From NCBI RefSeq assembly GCF_900102055.1, contig NZ_FNBA01000005.1:62001-126000 (forward strand): a stretch of DNA of 64,000 nucleotides, in the 5' to 3' direction. Of the stretch, positions 59,417 to 64,000 are shown piece by piece. Both the position numbers and the translations under genes were made by a program. Each line of letters begins with the position of its first letter. The stretch's first letter is position 1. This DNA is from Ulvibacter litoralis (GTDB taxonomy: Bacteria > Bacteroidota > Bacteroidia > Flavobacteriales > Flavobacteriaceae). Below the pieces are notes generated by a model. The model had not been told where the DNA came from. It saw only the letters and a list, made by a program, of their open reading frames with translations, and searched no databases.

Positions 59417-60394
59417 TTACTTGTATTTTTTAAGAAGCTCACATTGTGCTTCAATAGCGGAGGTAAATTCTGTTTTTAATTCTGAAACCAAATCGGTAAC
59501 GCTTGGAGCATCGTGAATAGTAGCAACTCCTTGTCCCGCAGACCAAATTGTAGCCCATGCTTTCGCTTCATCTTTATGTACGGTTAATTCTTCTCCAAAA
59601 TTCACTTTTCCTTTTTTGCTCCACATTTCTTCGGTAATTCCCATGGCTTCTAGGCTGGGAGCGAGAAAATTAGCTTCGACTCCTGAAACAGCAGCCGTAT
59701 ACACTACATCACTTGCACCTGCATCAATAATCATATCGCGATATTCCTTTGGCGCTTTACTTTCTTGTGTATTGATAAAACGAGTTCCCATATAGGCCAA
59801 ATCGGCACCCATTTGAAGAGCGGAAGCTATGTCTCTACCAGAAGAGATACATCCAGATAGTAGAATTGTTTTCTTAAAAAAGGATTTTATTTCTGAAACA
59901 AACGGCATCGGATTTAAAGTTCCTGCATGACCACCAGCCCCTGCGGCAACGAGGATAAGACCATCGACACCTGCTTCTGAAGCTTTTTCGGCATGACGTT
60001 TTTTAATCACATCATGAAATACCAAACCACCATAACTATGAACAGCATCTACTACATCTGAAACAGCACCTAAAGATGTAATAATTAGAGGAACCTGATG
60101 CTTCATACATACTTTTAAGTCGGCCATCATTCTCGGGTTGGATTGGTGTACAATTAAATTAACACCAAACGGAGCTGCTTTTTTACCAGTTTCTTTTTCA
60201 AAGGCAGCTAAACTTTCTTTAATTTCAATGACCCAAGCTTCAAAGCCTTCGGTCGTTCGTTGATTTAAGGCAGGAAAGGTTCCTACAATTCCATTTTTAC
60301 AACACGAAATGACCAATTCGGGGCCTGAAATTAAAAACATAGGAGCTGCAATAGCGGGTAACGATAATTGATTGATAAAAGCTGGTTTACTCAT
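59417..60394 (-). CDS. Nitronate monooxygenase-like FMN oxidoreductase
   Basis: 325 residues, a TIM-barrel FMN enzyme of the 2-nitropropane dioxygenase family. Visible parts are PAIAAPMFLISGPELV, the flavin-binding LVAAGAGGHAGTLNP near residue 151 and GCISSGRDIASALQMGADLAYMGTRFI near 180. The catalytic His of class I enzymes is matched by GGHAG. The substrate may be propionate-3-nitronate or another activated carbon acid; FabK-type enoyl reductases look similar, so the exact activity is open. It heads a two-gene transcript with mqo. Confidence 0.88.
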   Translation of the reverse strand: MSKPAFINQLSLPAIAAPMFLISGPELVISCCKNGIVGTFPALNQRTTEGFEAWVIEIKESLAAFEKETGKKAAPFGVNLIVHQSNPRMMADLKVCMKHQVPLIITSLGAVSDVVDAVHSYGGLVFHDVIKKRHAEKASEAGVDGLILVAAGAGGHAGTLNPMPFVSEIKSFFKKTILLSGCISSGRDIASALQMGADLAYMGTRFINTQESKAPKEYRDMIIDAGASDVVYTAAVSGVEANFLAPSLEAMGITEEMWSKKGKVNFGEELTVHKDEAKAWATIWSAGQGVATIHDAPSVTDLVSELKTEFTSAIEAQCELLKKYK

Positions 60395-60590
60395 AGTAAC
60401 GGAGAATAGAATGAAAAGATTAAATATATGTGTCTTGTAAAATTCGACTAATTTTTTCTTTTTATCGAGTGCATTTACTTTTTTTTTATGGAAGTCGAAC
60501 TATTTTTTTACGCTGAAAAAGGAATGGTATCAGCGCATTTTCAGAATAAATAAAGAAAATTTAAAAGTAACTTTTTAGTACCTTCGAAAT

Positions 60591-61373
60591 ATGAAAACAA
60601 CGCATAATATTAGAACCGTTGAGGTTGTTCAGTATATAAAACCTCTGCGCGAAGGGGGATCGCTTCCAGCTATTGTAAAAGCGGATGATGGATACGTATA
60701 TGTGCTGAAATTTAGAGGCGCCGGACAAGGGAAAAAAGCACTTATTGCTGAACTTTTAGGAGGTGAAATTGCACGAGCTATTGGTTTAAAAGTTCCTGAA
60801 TTGGTATTTATGAATCTAGACGATTCGTTTAGTAAGACCGAACCCGATGAAGAGATTCAGGACTTGTTGAAGTTTAGCGTTGGACTCAACCTAGGGTTAC
60901 ACTTTTTAACGAGCGCAATTACATTCGACCCTTTGGTTACTACAATCGATGGATTGTTGGCTTCAAAAGTTGTGTTGTTAGATAGCTTATTGAGTAATAT
61001 TGATCGTACCGCAAAAAATACGAATTTATTACAATGGAATAACGAACTGTGGATTATCGATAATGGAGCGAGTTTTTATTTTCATCACAATTGGGAAACG
61101 TGGAGAAATCATTTAACACGTACTTTTCCTTTGATAAAAGACCATGTACTGCTTGCACAAGCAACTCATTTACCAGAAGCTTCTGCACAAATAAAAGCAC
61201 TATTAACAAAAGAGAAGCTAACTGAGATTGTAGCATTAATTCCTAATGATTGGTTGTTGAACGAGTCAGATACGATGTCTCCAAACGAAATTAGAGCGGC
61301 GTATATGGAGTATTTAGAAGCGAAGCTGGCGATGATTGATTCACTTGTTAAAGAAGCTGAGGATGCACGATAG
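60591..61373 (+). CDS. HipA-like kinase-fold protein
   Basis: 260 residues, much shorter than the 440 of HipA toxin. The N-lobe has VYVLKFRGAGQGKKALIAELLGGEIARAIGL, with a candidate ATP-site Lys in VLKF. The catalytic-loop equivalent is NIDRTAKNTNLL (D138, N143) and the metal-binding Asp is D157 in IIDNGASF, so a phosphotransferase site seems intact. The HipB antitoxin and the HipA N-terminal subdomain are missing, so it is not a normal hipBA module. It overlaps the DUF3037 gene by 11 bases. The substrate is unknown. A TACCTTCG near-match to the -7 box lies just before the start. Confidence 0.82.
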   Translation: MKTTHNIRTVEVVQYIKPLREGGSLPAIVKADDGYVYVLKFRGAGQGKKALIAELLGGEIARAIGLKVPELVFMNLDDSFSKTEPDEEIQDLLKFSVGLNLGLHFLTSAITFDPLVTTIDGLLASKVVLLDSLLSNIDRTAKNTNLLQWNNELWIIDNGASFYFHHNWETWRNHLTRTFPLIKDHVLLAQATHLPEASAQIKALLTKEKLTEIVALIPNDWLLNESDTMSPNEIRAAYMEYLEAKLAMIDSLVKEAEDAR

Positions 61374-61746
61374 AGTTACATTTGAATATGCGATTATTAG
61401 AGTGGTTCCGAAAGTAGAACGGGAAGAGTTTTTTAATGTGGGCGTGCTTCTTTTTTCAAAACGAAAGAAATTTCTGGGCATTAAATATAAAATAGATCAA
61501 ACCAAGTTAGCTGCTTTTTCAAAAGACTTAGATTGTAACATATTGAACGATAATTTAAAAGCGTGGGAGTCAATTTGTGCTGGAATGCCTTTAGGAGGCG
61601 CGATTGGAAGACTGGAACTATCAGACCGTTTTCGATGGTTGGCAGCATCTAGAAGTACAATAATACAAAGTTCTAAAACCCATCCAGGATTGTGTACAGA
61701 TCCTGCAAAAGAATTGGAAGAAATTTTTAATACCTATGTTTTGTAA
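61363..61746 (+). CDS. DUF3037 protein, partner of HipA-like kinase
   Basis: 127 residues. I take the ATG at 61363, which overlaps the last four codons of the kinase gene; a TTG nine codons upstream (61336) is possible but those residues are not conserved-looking. The beginning FEYAIIRVVPKVEREEFFNVGVLLFS and later RFRWLAASRSTIIQSSKTHPGLC are hallmarks of DUF3037, a family without known activity. The overlap and order suggest translational coupling and a protein pair. It ends at a bidirectional terminator. Confidence 0.85.
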   Translation: MHDRVTFEYAIIRVVPKVEREEFFNVGVLLFSKRKKFLGIKYKIDQTKLAAFSKDLDCNILNDNLKAWESICAGMPLGGAIGRLELSDRFRWLAASRSTIIQSSKTHPGLCTDPAKELEEIFNTYVL

Positions 61747-61765
61747 AACAGCAATATATAACCAT

Positions 61766-61800
61766 AAAAAAAGCCCAAGGTCTTTCCTTGGGCTTTTTAA
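61766..61800. terminator. Bidirectional terminator
   Basis: AAAAAGCCCAAGG pairs perfectly with CCTTGGGCTTTTT across a short loop, between convergent genes. Confidence 0.9.
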
Positions 61801-61829
61801 ATCTTAACAAAAATAGATTGTAATCATAC

Positions 61830-62249
61830 TTACGAAATAGATCGTATTTTAAAGCTTCCTTGGATTTTACTGAAAAATTCATCTTTTATCCTTCGGTATT
61901 TATCCAAATGATACAAATAACTTCTTCGATAACTTTCGTGTTCAGTAATATATGCCATGTCGCATTGAGTGTCTTCACATTCAATAATATCTCTTCTCGA
62001 ACTCATGTATTTTTGAAGTGCATGTAATAAGTTGTCATTTTCGGTATCCTTTTTCTGAAGCTTCATTAGAACATCTTCAGAATCAATCTTTGCACTTAAA
62101 TCATCTCCATACAGGCCAATAAGGTTTTTTAATTCCTTTTTAATGTACCGTAAATGGTTCATCCAATTGTCTAGTTCAATCGTGTTTATTTTATGCGTGA
62201 CATCTATATCCGTATCGTGATTGTAAATATCTGTTTGTGACGTTTTCAT
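61830..62249 (-). CDS. Small helical protein of unknown function
   Basis: 139 residues from the ATG at 62249; the frame extends 13 codons further but overlaps the preceding gene, and the shorter form leaves a ten-base gap. It is charged and helical (ELDNWMNHLRYIKKELKNLIGLYGD; LHALQKYMSSRRDIIE), like a coiled-coil adaptor. No signal peptide, membrane helix or known domain is seen. It is probably co-transcribed with the GreA/GreB-like gene and glutamate dehydrogenase. Confidence 0.72.
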   Translation of the reverse strand: MKTSQTDIYNHDTDIDVTHKINTIELDNWMNHLRYIKKELKNLIGLYGDDLSAKIDSEDVLMKLQKKDTENDNLLHALQKYMSSRRDIIECEDTQCDMAYITEHESYRRSYLYHLDKYRRIKDEFFSKIQGSFKIRSIS

Positions 62250-62259
62250 TTGCTTCCTA

Positions 62260-62679
62260 TTAAATAGACATATCAATTTTTTTGGCATTACTGCTTTGTG
62301 TTACAGCTACAATTTTTATTTTTTGTTCGCCTGTTGGGAAATCCCAAACAACAGTATCTCCTTCAGAATAACCGAAAAGTGCAGTTCCCATAGGAGTGAG
62401 CACCGATATTTTATCGTTTTTTGTATCCTTTTCGGATGGGATCACGAGTTGTATCGTTTTTTCCCATCCGGTTTCAGAATACACCATTATTTTACTATTA
62501 AATCGAATCACATCCTTCGGCATATCTGCTTCATCTAAGACTTGGGCAGTTTTAATTTCTTCACTTAATCTTTGCAGCGATTTTTGAATTTCAAAATTTT
62601 CAGCATAACCTGATATATTGAGTATTCGCTTCAGAAAAACATATTCTTTCTTCTCTAATATTAAATTTCCGTACTTCAT
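62260..62679 (-). CDS. GreA/GreB C-terminal-domain protein (Rnk-like)
   Basis: 139 residues. The C-terminal half (about 70-139) is the GreA/GreB FKBP-like domain: SVLTPMGTALFGYSEGDTVVWDFPTGEQKIKIVAVTQ, with the usual SPxGxALxGxxxGD pattern. The N-terminal part is a short helical pair, shorter than the GreA coiled coil, and lacks the acidic DE tip that stimulates RNA cleavage. It is therefore closer to Rnk-type proteins that bind RNA polymerase than to a true transcript cleavage factor. It lies 28 bases after the glutamate dehydrogenase stop. Confidence 0.85.
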   Translation of the reverse strand: MKYGNLILEKKEYVFLKRILNISGYAENFEIQKSLQRLSEEIKTAQVLDEADMPKDVIRFNSKIMVYSETGWEKTIQLVIPSEKDTKNDKISVLTPMGTALFGYSEGDTVVWDFPTGEQKIKIVAVTQSSNAKKIDMSI

Positions 62680-62707
62680 GATTTTTCGTTTTAATAATTT
62701 TATTTAA

Positions 62708-64000
62708 TTAAGGGAAAATACCTCTTTGAATATAAGCTTTCTCTATACGTTTTATGGCTATACAATAAGCCGCTGTTCGTAAATCCATTCCTTCTCTTTC
62801 AGAATATTCATATACTTTATTGAAGGATTCTCTCATCTTTTTGTCAAGTTTTGCCATCACTTCATCAAGTAGCCAAAGCTCCCCGTTTCTGTTTTGTAAC
62901 CATTCAAAATAACTACCTACAACACCACCAGAATTACATAAAATATCTGGTATAATTGAAACACCGCGATCTAGTAGGATTTTTTCTCCTTCTACGTTGG
63001 TTGGTCCATTGGCACCTTCCGCAATTAGTTGCGCTTTAATTGAATCTGCATTTTTAGCAGTAATTTGATTTCCTAAAGCTGCTGGAATACAAATCTGACA
63101 GTCAGTAGCGAAGAAGTTTTCACTTTTTAATGCTGAAGCTTCCGGGAAATCGACAATACTTCCGTTGTTACTTAAACTATAGTTAAAAAGATCTTCTACA
63201 TTGATTCCGTTTTGGTTTTCAATACTTCCGAAGGCATCTTGTACTGCCACTAATTTGGCTCCTTCTTTTTCCATAAAATATGAAGCCCAGTAACCTACGT
63301 TTCCGAAGCCTTGTACGATGTATTTTTTATCGAATAAACTTTCATTGTTTTTTTCTGCCCAAAATTTAATGTTCAGAAAAACACCATATCCAGTTGCTCG
63401 GTCACGACCTTCCAAACCACCACTTCCGTCAGGTTTCCCTGTAACTACGTGTTGATTTGCAGTTCGCTCTGCTGGCGGACGCGTACTCATATAAGTATCT
63501 GCAATCCAAGCCATTGTTTGGCTGTTGGTGTTTACGTCTGGAGCAGGAATATCGTGCTCTGGACCAATATTATCGGCCAATGCAAAAGTGAATCGGCGTG
63601 TAATACGCTCTAATTCTCCTTGCGAATATTTTGAAGGATCTAATTGAATTCCTCCTTTACCACCACCGTAAGGCAAACCAGCAAGCGATGTTTTCCAAGT
63701 CATCCACATAGCAAGTGCTCTTGCAGCATCAATATCTACTGTTGGATGGTAACGAAGACCACCTTTGTAAGGCCCTAATGCATTGTTGTGTTGTACTCTA
63801 TATCCAGTAAAGATTTCAACCTCTCCATTGTCCATTTTTACAGGAAAATGAACAATAATTTCATTGTTGGTGATGCTTAGGATTTTACGAATATTAGGAT
63901 GTAGGTTAATTTGGTCTGCAGCACTATTAAATTGCTCCATCACATTATCCATCATACCTCTTACAGGTACTTTTTTTTGTTTTTTATTTACTTCTGCTGT
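62708..64000 (-). CDS. Glu/Leu/Phe/Val family dehydrogenase (glutamate dehydrogenase), 5' end cut by window
   Basis: Oxidative deamination of glutamate to 2-oxoglutarate and ammonium, or the reverse. Although an ATG at 63955 gives 415 residues, the frame stays open to the right edge and the extra residues (VNKKQKKVPVRG before MMDNVMEQF) look like the true N-terminus of flavobacterial enzymes, so the start lies beyond base 64000. Catalytic motifs are YKGGLRYHP, PYGGGKGGI with the active-site Lys and APDVNT; the nucleotide fold shows IVQGFGNVG near residue 220. Cofactor preference is not readable. It matches the histidine-to-glutamate genes nearby. Confidence 0.93.
   Translation of the reverse strand, partial: TAEVNKKQKKVPVRGMMDNVMEQFNSAADQINLHPNIRKILSITNNEIIVHFPVKMDNGEVEIFTGYRVQHNNALGPYKGGLRYHPTVDIDAARALAMWMTWKTSLAGLPYGGGKGGIQLDPSKYSQGELERITRRFTFALADNIGPEHDIPAPDVNTNSQTMAWIADTYMSTRPPAERTANQHVVTGKPDGSGGLEGRDRATGYGVFLNIKFWAEKNNESLFDKKYIVQGFGNVGYWASYFMEKEGAKLVAVQDAFGSIENQNGINVEDLFNYSLSNNGSIVDFPEASALKSENFFATDCQICIPAALGNQITAKNADSIKAQLIAEGANGPTNVEGEKILLDRGVSIIPDILCNSGGVVGSYFEWLQNRNGELWLLDEVMAKLDKKMRESFNKVYEYSEREGMDLRTAAYCIAIKRIEKAYIQRGIFP

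Noticed and set aside
60591-61373. Classical hipBA toxin-antitoxin operon
   Set aside because: No HipB-type HTH gene is adjacent and the HipA N-terminal part is absent; the neighbour is DUF3037.

Overview
The window is a chromosomal segment of a Bacteroidota bacterium, most likely a marine member of the Flavobacteriaceae. The evidence is low G+C, promoter boxes of the TAnnTTTG type with no consistent Shine-Dalgarno sequences, several proteins with C-terminal Por/type IX secretion (T9SS) sorting domains, menaquinone synthesis genes, a bacillithiol enzyme, and gene orders I know from flavobacteria (GT2/HsdR_N/holA; a small membrane protein before ettA; menA/UPF0173/menC/CPBP/menE). I see no prophage, insertion sequence, CRISPR array or rRNA operon. 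One tRNA gene (His) is present. The genome identity is inferred, not looked up.

Layout. 1-7.2 kb: a cut M28-type secreted peptidase, recG, a PNGase F-like T9SS protein, an M1 aminopeptidase and a patatin-like lipase. 7.2-13.4 kb: a small membrane protein, a membrane-anchored FMN glutamate-synthase-like protein, an exported M20D amidohydrolase and a UvrD/PcrA helicase. 13.4-20.2 kb: a lipoprotein esterase, threonylcarbamoyl-AMP synthase, an exported DinB-like protein, an OmpA-type lipoprotein, a glycosyltransferase, an orphan HsdR_N protein, holA and DoxX. 20.4-29.8 kb: a 1483-residue T9SS protein with three lamin-tail-like repeats, then the menaquinone cluster. 29.9-34.5 kb: a VWA protein and two tandemly duplicated lipoproteins. 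34.6-41.2 kb: an acyl-CoA carboxylase beta subunit, a DoxX/FMN-reductase/MarR/pirin operon with a palindromic operator, a structured intergenic element, ettA and a lipoprotein.

41.4-49.6 kb: a T9SS beta-propeller protein, an S9 peptidase, a lipoprotein and two regulators (LuxR-type HTH; TPR-LytTR). 49.8-54.2 kb: hutG-hutI, a trans-sulfuration PLP enzyme, bshB1 and tRNA-His. 54.3-61.8 kb: an M28 lipoprotein peptidase, a CstB-like persulfide dioxygenase/rhodanese, a DUF2383 protein, malate:quinone oxidoreductase, a nitronate monooxygenase-like enzyme and an overlapping HipA-like kinase/DUF3037 pair. 61.8-64 kb: a small unknown, a GreA/GreB-like protein and a glutamate dehydrogenase cut by the right edge.

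Themes. Much of the window serves protein and peptide catabolism (M1, S9, M20, two M28), histidine and glutamate catabolism (hutG, hutI, glutamate dehydrogenase) and menaquinone-linked respiration (men genes, mqo). Bacillithiol synthesis, a trans-sulfuration enzyme and a CstB-like protein suggest a low-molecular-weight-thiol and sulfide handling set. The observations I find most worth a second look are the HipA-like/DUF3037 pair, the duplicated lipoproteins with diverged middle and near-invariant C-terminal domains, the MBL-fold hydrolase inside the men cluster, the palindromic operator before the MarR operon, and the structured repeat at 38.7 kb. None of these is proven to be a new system.
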